Shown: one piece after another, positions 1-10,469 of the stretch
How positions within the stretch are numbered: the first letter of the stretch is position 1
Layout: each line of letters opens with the position of its first letter
Assembly (NCBI GenBank): GCA_934045905.1
Contig: CAKOGZ010000119.1
Coordinates: 51,299-115,298, forward strand
Length of the DNA stretch: 64,000 bases
Reading direction: 5' to 3'
Origin: Leuctra nigra
Lineage: Eukaryota > Arthropoda > Insecta > Plecoptera > Leuctridae
Made by a program: the position numbers and the translations under genes
The notes under the pieces: model-generated
Database searches by the model: none
Told to the model about the DNA's origin: nothing
What the model saw: only the letters and a program-made list of their open reading frames with translations

Positions 1-133
1 CAACGTTATGCCGAGAAATGAAATGAAACACTTTTCGAAAATAATAGGCTTAACATTAACATGTAAAAAAAAATCTCCCCTCTGCCTCCTGGAGTCGCCC
101 GACGTTGCCCGGTCAGATAATTTTATAATAAAG

Positions 134-144
134 TTAGGTTAGGG
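134..144. repeat. Telomere-like TTAGGTTAGGG motif of monomer A
   Basis: TTAGGTTAGGG follows an AT-rich stretch and directly precedes the GC-rich 9-mers. It recurs in nearly every A monomer; a group of A copies reads AAGTAAGG instead. B has only a single TTAGG here. TTAGG is the telomere unit of many arthropods, but two units are too few to call this telomeric. Confidence 0.6.
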
Positions 145-151
145 TGGGTTA

Positions 152-178
152 GCGAAGCGAGCGAAGCGAGCGTAGCTG
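152..178. repeat. Internal 9-bp tandem repeat (GCGAAGCGA) in monomer A
   Basis: Two perfect copies of GCGAAGCGA (152-169) are followed by a decayed third, GCGTAGCTG, matching 6 of 9. In the B copy at 626-643 there is one perfect copy plus the decayed one. Two A monomers, in the units at 19418 and 38761, have also dropped to one copy, so the number changes by whole 9-mers. Confidence 0.85.
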
Positions 179-297
179 ACCATTAACAAGCTTTAACCTA
201 CAGTGAAAAAAAATTGATGAAAACCTATCAGGATTGTGCCCTTCTGCTTCTGAAGGACATAAACTAAGAAATGCGGCGTATCGGAGCGTCTGACAGA

Positions 298-319
298 AAA
301 AAGTGTTTCTGCACTTTTT
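298..319. other. Conserved short hairpin in monomer A
   Basis: AAAAAGTG, a six-base loop TTTCTG, then CACTTTTT form a perfect 8-bp inverted repeat. The same element sits in monomer B at 873-894, and the surrounding bases (through TTAAGCCTCTC) are the longest near-identical A/B stretch in the second half of the monomer. Both chimeric B/A monomers switch type just after this hairpin. Any role in recombination or transcription is inference. Confidence 0.7.
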
Positions 320-665
320 AAGCCTCTCTCCATCATCTATATGGTGTATCATTTTCAGCTCTCTAAGAGTAATAGATTCGTCACAAAGTAGGAAACAAAC
401 AAAACTTTTTCAATATGACCTACTTCTAAAGTGGCACCCCCCTGTTTTTATCGAATTTTCTTGATGCCTACACAACGTTATGCCGAGAAATGTAATAAAA
501 CACTTTTCGCAAAAAAATAGGCTTATAAATAAAATTATAAAAAAGAACCCTACTCTGCCCCCTTGGAGTCGCCCGACGCTGCCCTGTCAGATTATTATAT
601 AATAAAGTTAGGTTAATACAGGTTAGCGAAGCGAGCGTAGCTGACTCATCACAAGCTTTAACCTC

Positions 666-693
666 CATTGACTAAAAAATGGATGAAAACCTA
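666..693. repeat. Left copy of the direct repeat bounding the B-specific insert
   Basis: Matches 775-802 at 26 of 28 bases, offset 109 bp (core TGGATGAAAA). Monomer A has a single related sequence at 201-226. This suggests that B gained its middle section by a duplication or insertion flanked by this sequence, or that A lost it by recombination between the copies. Confidence 0.75.
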
Positions 694-717
694 GGAAATG
701 AGAAAAATCTAAGGAAC

Positions 718-739
718 ATTGTTAATTGTTACATTGTTA
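718..739. repeat. Three copies of ATTGTTA in the B insert
   Basis: ATTGTTA occurs at 718-724, 725-731 and 733-739. In most B'-alpha monomers the middle copy is changed to ATAGTTA, which makes it a handy type marker. Confidence 0.7.
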
Positions 740-743
740 CCTT

Positions 744-759
744 TGTAGGCTAACCTACA
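744..759. other. Small inverted repeat in the B insert
   Basis: TGTAGG, loop CTAA, CCTACA: a perfect 6-bp stem with a four-base loop found only in B-type monomers. No known function. Confidence 0.55.
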
Positions 760-774
760 TTGTTGGTCAATATA

Positions 775-802
775 CATTGACAAAAAAATGGATGAAAATC
801 TA
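775..802. repeat. Right copy of the direct repeat bounding the B-specific insert
   Basis: Partner of 666-693, differing at two bases. It leads directly into the SalI palindrome region, which A lacks. Confidence 0.75.
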
Positions 803-872
803 TCGGGGGTCGACCAATCAGCTTCTGAATAACATGAACAGTTAATTCCGGCGAATCGGAGAGTCTGACATA

Positions 873-894
873 AAAAAGTGTTTCTGCACTTTTT
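873..894. other. Conserved short hairpin in monomer B
   Basis: Same 8-bp stem and TTTCTG loop as in monomer A. In the later B'-alpha monomers one stem base is changed (GTGTTT to GGGTTT, for example at 22484), which breaks a pair. Confidence 0.7.
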
Positions 895-1047
895 AAGCCT
901 CTCACCATCTACTATATAGGGTAACGTTGTCAACTCTCTTAGAGTAATAGATTCGTCACAAAGTAGGAAACAAATAAAAAAATATCAATATGAGCTACTT
1001 CTAAAGTGGCACCCCCCTATTTTTATCGAATTTTCTTGAAGCCTACA

Positions 1048-2094
1048 CAACGTTATGCCGAGAAATGAAATAAAACACTTTTCGAAAATAATAGGCTTAA
1101 CATTAACATGTAAAAAAAAATCTCCCCTCTGCCTCCTGGAGTCGCCCGACGTTGCCCGGTCAGATAATTTTATAATAAAGTTAGGTTAGGGTGGGTTAGC
1201 GAAGCGAGCGAAGCGAGCGTAGCTGACCATTAACAAGCTTTAACCTACAGTGACAAAAAATTGATGAAAACCTATCAGGATTGTGCCCTTCTGCTTCTGA
1301 AGGACATAAACTAAGAAATGCGGCGTATCGGAGCGTCTGACAGAAAAAAGTGTTTCTGCACTTTTTAAGCCTCTCTCCATCATCTATATGGTGTATCATT
1401 TTCAGCTCTCTAAGAGTAATAGATTCGTCACAAAGTAGGAAACAAACAAAACTTTTTCAATATGACCTACTTCTAAAGTGGCACCCCCCTGTTTTTATCG
1501 AATTTTCTTGATGCCTACACAACGTTATGCCGAGAAATGTAATAAAACACTTTTCGCAAAAAAATAGGCTTATAAATAAAATTATAAAAAAGAACCCCAC
1601 TCTGCCCCCTTGGAGTCGCCCGACGCTGCCCTGTCAGATTATTATATAATAAAGTTAGGTTAATACAGGTTAGCGAAGCGAGCGTAGCTGACTCATCACA
1701 AGCTTTAACCTCCATTGACTAAAAAATGGATGAAAACCTAGGAAATGAGAAAAATCTAAGGAACATTGTTAATTGTTACATTGTTACCTTTGTAGGCTAA
1801 CCTACATTGTTGGTCAATATACATTGACAAAAAAATGGATGAAAATCTATCGGCGGTCGACCAATCAGCTTCTGAATAACATGAACAGTTAATTCCGGCG
1901 AATCGGAGAGTCTGACATAAAAAAGTGTTTCTGCACTTTTTAAGCCTCTCACCATCTACTATATAGGGTAACGTTGTCAACTCTCTTAGAGTAATAGATT
2001 CGTCACAAAGTAGGAAACAAATAAAAAAATATCAATATGAGCTACTTCTAAAGTGGCACCCCCCTATTTTTATCGAATTTTCTTGAAGCCTACA
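1048..2094. repeat. HOR unit 2: A-B dimer, early type
   Basis: A 1048-1519, B 1520-2094. B carries ACCCCACTC, a late-type mark in an otherwise early unit, and a private CGGCGGTCGAC change near 1855. Confidence 0.93.
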
Positions 2095-3141
2095 CAACGT
2101 TATGCCGAGAAATGAAATGAAACACTTTTCGAAAATAATAGGCTTAACATTAACATGTAAAAAAAAATCTCCCCTCTGCCTCCTGGAGTCGCCCGACGTT
2201 GCCCGGTCAGATAATTTTATAATAAAGTTAGGTTAGGGTGGGTTAGCGAAGCGAGCGAAGCGAGCGTAGCTGACCATTAACAAGCTTTAACCTACAGTGA
2301 AAAAAAATTGATGAAAACCTATCAGGATTGTGCCCTTCTGCTTCTGAAGGACATAAACTAAGAAATGCGGCGTATCGGAGCGTCTGACAGAAAAAAGTGT
2401 TTCTGCACTTTTTAAGCCTCTCTCCATCATCTATATGGTGTATCATTTTCAGCTCTCTAAGAGTAATAGATTCGTCACAAAGTAGGAAACAAACAAAACT
2501 TTTTCAATATGACCTACTTCTAAAGTGGCACCCCCCTGTTTTTATCGAATTTTCTTGATGCCTACACAACGTTATGCCGAGAAATGTAATAAAACACTTT
2601 TCGCAAAAAAATAGGCTTATAAATAAAATTATAAAAAAGAACCCTACTCTGCCCCCTTGGAGTCGCCCGACGCTGCCCTGTCAGATTATTATATAATAAA
2701 GTTAGGTTAATACAGGTTAGCGAAGCGAGCGTAGCTGACTCATCACAAGCTTTAACCTCCATTGACTAAAAAATGGATGAAAACCTAGGAAATGAGAAAA
2801 ATCTAAGGAACATTGTTAATTGTTACATTGTTACCTTTGTAGGCTAACCTACATTGTTGGTCAATATACATTGACAAAAAAATGGATGAAAATCTATCGG
2901 GGGTCGACCAATCAGCTTCTGAATAACATGAACAGTTAATTCCGGCGAATCGGAGAGTCTGACATAAAAAAGTGTTTCTGCACTTTTTAAGCCTCTCACC
3001 ATCTACTATATAGGGTAACGTTGTCAACTCTCTTAGAGTAATAGATTCGTCACAAAGTAGGAAACAAATAAAAAAATATCAATATGAGCTACTTCTAAAG
3101 TGGCACCCCCCTATTTTTATCGAATTTTCTTGAAGCCTACA
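2095..3141. repeat. HOR unit 3: A-B dimer, early type
   Basis: A 2095-2566, B 2567-3141. Same two A variants as unit 1 (AAATGAAATGAAAC and CAGTGAAAAAAAATTG), absent from units 2 and 4. Confidence 0.93.
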
Positions 3142-4188
3142 CAACGTTATGCCGAGAAATGAAATAAAACACTTTTCGAAAATAATAGGCTTAACATTAA
3201 CATGTAAAAAAAAATCTCCCCTCTGCCTCCTGGAGTCGCCCGACGTTGCCCGGTCAGATAATTTTATAATAAAGTTAGGTTAGGGTGGGTTAGCGAAGCG
3301 AGCGAAGCGAGCGTAGCTGACCATTAACAAGCTTTAACCTACAGTGACAAAAAATTGATGAAAACCTATCAGGATTGTGCCCTTCTGCTTCTGAAGGACA
3401 TAAACTAAGAAATGCGGCGTATCGGAGCGTCTGACAGAAAAAAGTGTTTCTGCACTTTTTAAGCCTCTCTCCATCATCTATATGGTGTATCATTTTCAGC
3501 TCTCTAAGAGTAATAGATTCGTCACAAAGTAGGAAACAAACAAAACTTTTTCAATATGACCTACTTCTAAAGTGGCACCCCCCTGTTTTTATCGAATTTT
3601 CTTGATGCCTACACAACGTTATGCCGAGAAATGTAATAAAACACTTTTCGCAAAAAAATAGGCTTATAAATAAAATTATAAAAAAGAACCCTACTCTGCC
3701 CCCTTGGAGTCGCCCGACGCTGCCCTGTCAGATTATTATATAATAAAGTTAGGTTAATACAGGTTAGCGAAGCGAGCGTAGCTGACTCATCACAAGCTTT
3801 AACCTCCATTGACTAAAAAATGGATGAAAACCTAGGAAATGAGAAAAATCTAAGGAACATTGTTAATTGTTACATTGTTACCTTTGTAGGCTAACCTACA
3901 TTGTTGGTCAATATACATTGACAAAAAAATGGATGAAAATCTATCGGGGGTCGACCAATCAGCTTCTGAATAACATGAACAGTTAATTCCGGCGAATCGG
4001 AGAGTCTGACATAAAAAAGTGTTTCTGCACTTTTTAAGCCTCTCACCATCTACTATATAGGGTAACGTTGTCAACTCTCTTAGAGTAATAGATTCGTCAC
4101 AAAGTAGGAAACAAATAAAAAAATATCAATATGAGCTACTTCTAAAGTGGCACCCCCCTATTTTTATCGAATTTTCTTGAAGCCTACA
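3142..4188. repeat. HOR unit 4: A-B dimer, early type
   Basis: A 3142-3613, B 3614-4188. Close to the early consensus. Confidence 0.93.
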
Positions 4189-5235
4189 CAACGTTATGCC
4201 GAGAAATAAAATAAAACACTTTTCGAAAATAATAGGCTTAACATTAACATGTAAAAAAAAATCTCCCCTCTGCCTCCTGGAGTCGCCCGACGTTGCCCGG
4301 TCAGATAATTTTATAATAAAGTTAGGTTAGGGTGGGTTAGCGAAGCGAGCGAAGCGAGCGTAGCTGACCATTAACAAGCTTTAACCTACAGTGACAAAAA
4401 ATTGATGAAAACCTATCAGGATTGTGCCCTTCTGCTTCTGAAGGACATAAACTAAGAAATGCGGCGTATCGGAGCGTCTGACAGAAAAAAGTGTTTCTGC
4501 ACTTTTTAAGCCTCTCTCCATCATCTATATGGTGTATCATTTTCAGCTCTCTAAGAGTAATAGATTCGTCACAAAGTAGGAAACAAACAAAACTTTTTCA
4601 ATATGACCTACTTCTAAAGTGGCACCCCCCTGTTTTTATCGAATTTTCTTGATGCCTACACAACGTTATGCCGAGAAATGTAATAAAACACTTTTCGCAA
4701 AAAAATAGGCTTATAAATAAAATTATAAAAAAGAACCCTACTCTGCCCCCTTGGAGTCGCCCGACGTTGCCCTGTCAGATTATTATATAATAAAGTTAGG
4801 TTAATACAGGTTAGCGAAGCGAGCGTAGCTGACTCATCACAAGCTTTAACCTCCATTGACTAAAAAATGGATGAAAACCTAGGAAATGAGAAAAATCTAA
4901 GGAACATTGTTAATTGTTACATTGTTACCTTTGTAGGCTAACCTACATTGTTGGTCAATATACATTGACAAAAAAATGGATGAAAATCTATCGGGGGTCG
5001 ACCCATCAGCTTCTGAATAACATGAACAGTTAATTCCGGCGAATCGGAGAGTCTGACATAAAAAAGTGTTTCTGCACTTTTTAAGCCTCTCACCATCTAC
5101 TATATAGGGTAACGTTGTCAACTCTCTTAGAGTAATAGATTCGTCACAAAGTAGGAAACAAATAAAAAAATATCAATATGAGCTACTTCTAAAGTGGCAC
5201 CCCCCTATTTTTATCGAATTTTCTAGAAGCCTACA
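4189..5235. repeat. HOR unit 5: A-B dimer, early type with marker set
   Basis: A 4189-4660, B 4661-5235. Marks: GAGAAATAAAATAAAAC in A, CGACCCATC in B, and the end TTCTAGAAGC. The same three recur together in unit 8. B also has a private CGACGTTGCC near 4763. Confidence 0.93.
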
Positions 5236-6282
5236 CAACGTTATGCCGAGAAATGAAATAAAACACTTTTCGAAAATAATAGGCTTAACATTAACATGTA
5301 AAAAAAAATCTCCCCTCTGCCTCCTGGAGTCGCCCGACGTTGCCCGGTCAGATAATTTTATAATAAAGTTAGGTTAGGGTGGGTTAGCGAAGCGAGCGAA
5401 GCGAGCGTAGCTGACCATTAACAAGCTTTAACCTACAGTGACAAAAAATTGATGAAAACCTATCAGGATTGTGCCCTTCTGCTTCTGAAGGACATAAACT
5501 AAGAAATGCGGCGTATCGGAGCGTCTGACAGAAAAAAGTGTTTCTGCACTTTTTAAGCCTCTCTCCATCATCTATATGGTGTATCATTTTCAGCTCTCTA
5601 AGAGTAATAGATTCGTCACAAAGTAGGAAACAAACAAAACTTTTTCAATATGACCTACTTCTAAAGTGGCACCCCCCTGTTTTTATCGAATTTTCTTGAT
5701 GCCTACACAACGTTATGCCGAGAAATGTAATAAAACACTTTTCGCAAAAAAATAGGCTTATAAATAAAATTATAAAAAAGAACCCTACTCTGCCCCCTTG
5801 GAGTCGCCCGACGCTGCCCTGTCAGATTATTATATAATAAAGTTAGGTTAATACAGGTTAGCGAAGCGAGCGTAGCTGACTCATCACAAGCTTTAACCTC
5901 CATTGACTAAAAAATGGATGAAAACCTAGGAAATGAGAAAAATCTAAGGAACATTGTTAATTGTTACATTGTTACCTTTGTAGGCTAACCTACATTGTTG
6001 GTCAATATACATTGACAAAAAAATGGATGAAAATCTATCGGGGGTCGACCAATCAGCTTCTGAATAACATGAACAGTTAATTCCGGCGAATCGGAGAGTC
6101 TGACATAAAAAAGTGTTTCTGCACTTTTTAAGCCTCTCACCATCTACTATATAGGGTAACGTTGTCAACTCTCTTAGAGTAATAGATTCGTCACAAAGTA
6201 GGAAACAAATAAAAAAATATCAATATGAGCTACTTCTAAAGTGGCACCCCCCTATTTTTATCGAATTTTCTTGAAGCCTACA
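5236..6282. repeat. HOR unit 6: A-B dimer, early type
   Basis: A 5236-5707, B 5708-6282. Early consensus. Confidence 0.93.
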
Positions 6283-7328
6283 CAACGTTATGCCGAGAAA
6301 TGAAATAAAACACTTTTCGAAAATAATAGGCTTAACATTAACATGTAAAAAAAATCTCCCCTCTGCCTCCTGGAGTCGCCCGACGTTGCCCGGTCAGATA
6401 ATTTTATAATAAAGTTAGGTTAGGGTGGGTTAGCGAAGCGAGCGAAGCGAGCGTAGCTGACCATTAACAAGCTTTAACCTACAGTGACAAAAAATTGATG
6501 AAAACCTATCAGGATTGTGCCCTTCTGCTTCTGAAGGACATAAACTAAGAAATGCGGCGTATCGGAGCGTCTGACAGAAAAAAGTGTTTCTGCACTTTTT
6601 AAGCCTCTCTCCATCATCTATATGGTGTATCATTTTCAGCTCTCTAAGAGTAATAGATTCGTCACAAAGTAGGAAACAAACAAAACTTTTTCAATATGAC
6701 CTACTTCTAAAGTGGCACCCCCCTGTTTTTATCGAATTTTCTTGATGCCTACACAACGTTATGCCGAGAAATGTAATAAAACACTTTTCGCAAAAAAATA
6801 GGCTTATAAATAAAATTATAAAAAAGAACCCTACTCTGCCCCCTTGGAGTCGCCCGACGCTGCCCTGTCAGATTATTATATAATAAAGTTAGGTTAATAC
6901 AGGTTAGCGAAGCGAGCGTAGCTGACTCATCACAAGCTTTAACCTCCATTGACTAAAAAATGGATGAAAACCTAGGAAATGAGAAAAATCTAAGGAACAT
7001 TGTTAATTGTTACATTGTTACCTTTGTAGGCTAACCTACATTGTTGGTCAATATACATTGACAAAAAAATGGATGAAAATCTATCGGGGGTCGACCAATC
7101 AGCTTCTGAATAACATGAACAGTTAATTCCGGCGAATCGGAGAGTCTGACATAAAAAAGTGTTTCTGCACTTTTTAAGCCTCTCACCATCTACTATATAG
7201 GGTAACGTTGTCAACTCTCTTAGAGTAATAGATTCGTCACAAAGTAGGAAACAAATAAAAAAATATCAATATGAGCTACTTCTAAAGTGGCACCCCCCTA
7301 TTTTTATCGAATTTTCTTGAAGCCTACA
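6283..7328. repeat. HOR unit 7: A-B dimer, early type, 1046 bp
   Basis: One base short: the A-run of monomer A has eight instead of nine adenines. Otherwise early consensus. The B boundary is at 6754. Confidence 0.92.
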
Positions 7329-8375
7329 CAACGTTATGCCGAGAAATAAAATAAAACACTTTTCGAAAATAATAGGCTTAACATTAACATGTAAAAAAAA
7401 ATCTCCCCTCTGCCTCCTGGAGTCGCCCGACGTTGCCCGGTCAGATAATTTTATAATAAAGTTAGGTTAGGGTGGGTTAGCGAAGCGAGCGAAGCGAGCG
7501 TAGCTGACCATTAACAAGCTTTAACCTACAGTGACAAAAAATTGATGAAAACCTATCAGGATTGTGCCCTTCTGCTTCTGAAGGACATAAACTAAGAAAT
7601 GCGGCGTATCGGAGCGTCTGACAGAAAAAAGTGTTTCTGCACTTTTTAAGCCTCTCTCCATCATCTATATGGTGTATCATTTTCAGCTCTCTAAGAGTAA
7701 TAGATTCGTCACAAAGTAGGAAACAAACAAAACTTTTTCAATATGACCTACTTCTAAAGTGGCACCCCCCTGTTTTTATCGAATTTTCTTGATGCCTACA
7801 CAACGTTATGCCGAGAAATGTAATAAAACACTTTTCGCAAAAAAATAGGCTTATAAATAAAATTATAAAAAAGAACCCTACTCTGCCCCCTTGGAGTCGC
7901 CCGACGCTGCCCTGTCAGATTATTATATAATAAAGTTAGGTTAATACAGGTTAGCGAAGCGAGCGTAGCTGACTCATCACAAGCTTTAACCTCCATTGAC
8001 TAAAAAATGGATGAAAACCTAGGAAATGAGAAAAATCTAAGGAACATTGTTAATTGTTACATTGTTACCTTTGTAGGCTAACCTACATTGTTGGTCAATA
8101 TACATTGACAAAAAAATGGATGAAAATCTATCGGGGGTCGACCCATCAGCTTCTGAATAACATGAACAGTTAATTCCGGCGAATCGGAGAGTCTGACATA
8201 AAAAAGTGTTTCTGCACTTTTTAAGCCTCTCACCATCTACTATATAGGGTAACGTTGTCAACTCTCTTAGAGTAATAGATTCGTCACAAAGTAGGAAACA
8301 AATAAAAAAATATCAATATGAGCTACTTCTAAAGTGGCACCCCCCTATTTTTATCGAATTTTCTAGAAGCCTACA
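7329..8375. repeat. HOR unit 8: A-B dimer, early type with marker set
   Basis: A 7329-7800, B 7801-8375. Carries the same three-marker set as unit 5, 3140 bp earlier. Confidence 0.93.
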
Positions 8376-9422
8376 CAACGTTATGCCGAGAAATGAAATA
8401 AAACACTTTTCGAAAATAATAGGCTTAACATTAACATGTAAAAAAAAATCTCCCCTCTGCCTCCTGGAGTCGCCCGACGTTGCCCGGTCAGATAATTTTA
8501 TAATAAAGTTAGGTTAGGGTGGGTTAGCGAAGCGAGCGAAGCGAGCGTAGCTGACCATTAACAAGCTTTAACCTACAGTGACAAAAAATTGATGAAAACC
8601 TATCAGGATTGTGCCCTTCTGCTTCTGAAGGACATAAACTAAGAAATGCGGCGTATCGGAGCGTCTGACAGAAAAAAGTGTTTCTGCACTTTTTAAGCCT
8701 CTCTCCATCATCTATATGGTGTATCATTTTCAGCTCTCTAAGAGTAATAGATTCGTCACAAAGTAGGAAACAAACAAAACTTTTTCAATATGACCTACTT
8801 CTAAAGTGGCACCCCCCTGTTTTTATCGAATTTTCTTGATGCCTACACAACGTTATGCCGAGAAATGTAATAAAACACTTTTCGCAAAAAAATAGGCTTA
8901 TAAATAAAATTATAAAAAAGAACCCTACTCTGCCCCCTTGGAGTCGCCCGACGCTGCCCTGTCAGATTATTATATAATAAAGTTAGGTTAATACAGGTTA
9001 GCGAAGCGAGCGTAGCTGACTCATCACAAGCTTTAACCTCCATTGACTAAAAAATGGATGAAAACCTAGGAAATGAGAAAAATCTAAGGAACATTGTTAA
9101 TTGTTACATTGTTACCTTTGTAGGCTAACCTACATTGTTGGTCAATATACATTGACAAAAAAATGGATGAAAATCTATCGGGGGTCGACCAATCAGCTTC
9201 TGAATAACATGAACAGTTAATTCCGGCGAATCGGAGAGTCTGACATAAAAAAGTGTTTCTGCACTTTTTAAGCCTCTCACCATCTACTATATAGGGTAAC
9301 GTTGTCAACTCTCTTAGAGTAATAGATTCGTCACAAAGTAGGAAACAAATAAAAAAATATCAATATGAGCTACTTCTAAAGTGGCACCCCCCTATTTTTA
9401 TCGAATTTTCTTGAAGCCTACA
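8376..9422. repeat. HOR unit 9: A-B dimer, early type
   Basis: A 8376-8847, B 8848-9422. Early consensus. Confidence 0.93.
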
Positions 9423-10469
9423 CAACGTTATGCCGAGAAATGAAATAAAACACTTTTCGAAAATAATAGGCTTAACATTAACATGTAAAAAAAAATCTCC
9501 CCTCTGCCTCCTGGAGTCGCCCGACGTTGCCCGGTCAGATAATTTTATAATAAAGTTAGGTTAGGGTGGGTTAGCGAAGCGAGCGAAGCGAGCGTAGCTG
9601 ACCATTAACAAGCTTTAACCTACAGTGACAAAAAATTGATGAAAACCTATCAGGATTGTGCCCTTCTGCTTCTGAAGGACATAAACTAAGAAATGCGGCG
9701 TATCGGAGCGTCTGACAGAAAAAAGTGTTTCTGCACTTTTTAAGCCTCTCTCCATCATCTATATGGTGTATCATTTTCAGCTCTCTAAGAGTAATAGATT
9801 CGTCACAAAGTAGGAAACAAACAAAACTTTTTCAATATGACCTACTTCTAAAGTGGCACCCCCCTGTTTTTATCGAATTTTCTTGATGCCTACACAACGT
9901 TATGCCGAGAAATGTAATAAAACACTTTTCGCAAAAAAATAGGCTTATAAATAAAATTATAAAAAAGAACCCTACTCTGCCCCCTTGGAGTCGCCCGACG
10001 CTGCCCTGTCAGATTATTATATAATAAAGTTAGGTTAATACAGGTTAGCGAAGCGAGCGTAGCTGACTCATCACAAGCTTTAACCTCCATTGACTAAAAA
10101 ATGGATGAAAACCTAGGAAATGAGAAAAATCTAAGGAACATTGTTAATTGTTACATTGTTACCTTTGTAGGCTAACCTACATTGTTGGTCAATATACATT
10201 GACAAAAAAATGGATGAAAATCTATCGGGGGTCGACCAATCAGCTTCTGAATAACATGAACAGTTAATTCCGGCGAATCGGAGAGTCTGACATAAAAAAG
10301 TGTTTCTGCACTTTTTAAGCCTCTCACCATCTACTATATAGGGTAACGTTGTCAACTCTCTTAGAGTAATAGATTCGTCACAAAGTAGGAAACAAATAAA
10401 AAAATATCAATATGAGCTACTTCTAAAGTGGCACCCCCCTATTTTTATCGAATTTTCTAGAAGCCTACA
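9423..10469. repeat. HOR unit 10: A-B dimer, early type
   Basis: A 9423-9894, B 9895-10469. Ends with TTCTAGAAGC but keeps CGACCAATC, so it carries only part of the unit 5/8 marker set. Confidence 0.93.

Larger units (their letters stand above)
1..472. repeat. Monomer A, first copy (reference for the type)
   Basis: The 472 bp monomer starts CAACGTTATGCCGAG. In order it holds an A-run (about 66-74), a GC-richer stretch with GGAGTCGCCCGACG, a TTAGGTTAGGG motif, two perfect copies of the 9-mer GCGAAGCGA, the HindIII site, a short hairpin (298-319), and a tail with CTCTCTAAGAG and a six-C run. A-specific marks are CGAAAATAATAGG near the start, the doubled 9-mer, and the tail ending TTGATGCCTA. 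This copy has two variants, GAAATGAAATGAAAC and CAGTGAAAAAAAATTG, shared with the unit at 2095. No function is evident; it is structural satellite DNA. Confidence 0.93.
1..1047. repeat. HOR unit 1: A-B dimer, early type
   Basis: A 1-472, B 473-1047. Early-type marks: GGGTGGGTT and GACCATTAAC in A; ACCCTACTC, GAGAAAAATC and CGACCAATC in B. Shares the AAATGAAATGAAAC variant with the unit at 2095. Confidence 0.93.
473..1047. repeat. Monomer B, first copy (reference for the type)
   Basis: The 575 bp monomer shares its start, its GGAGTCGCCCGACG stretch, the AAGCTT region, the hairpin and the tail with monomer A, so the two descend from one ancestor. B differs in CGCAAAAAAATAGG near the start, one instead of two copies of the 9-mer, and a tail CTCTCTTAGAG ending TTGAAGCCTA. 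It also has an inserted middle section of about 103 net bases, bounded by two copies of a 28 bp sequence (666-693 and 775-802). It holds the SalI palindrome core at 809-814. Confidence 0.93.

Noticed and set aside
134..144. Telomere
   Set aside because: Only two TTAGG units per A monomer, embedded in satellite; not a telomere array.
298..319. Rho-independent terminator
   Set aside because: The stem is AT-rich, the context is a eukaryotic-type satellite, and no gene lies upstream.
805..817. Pol III B-box-like GGGTCGACCC, suggesting a tRNA-derived SINE
   Set aside because: It only partly matches the B-box consensus. I see no A-box at the right distance upstream and no tRNA cloverleaf.
1..1047. 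CENP-B box as evidence for a centromere
   Set aside because: I looked for TTCGNNNNANNCGGG on both strands of the reference unit and found no match. Centromere identity cannot be decided from this sequence.
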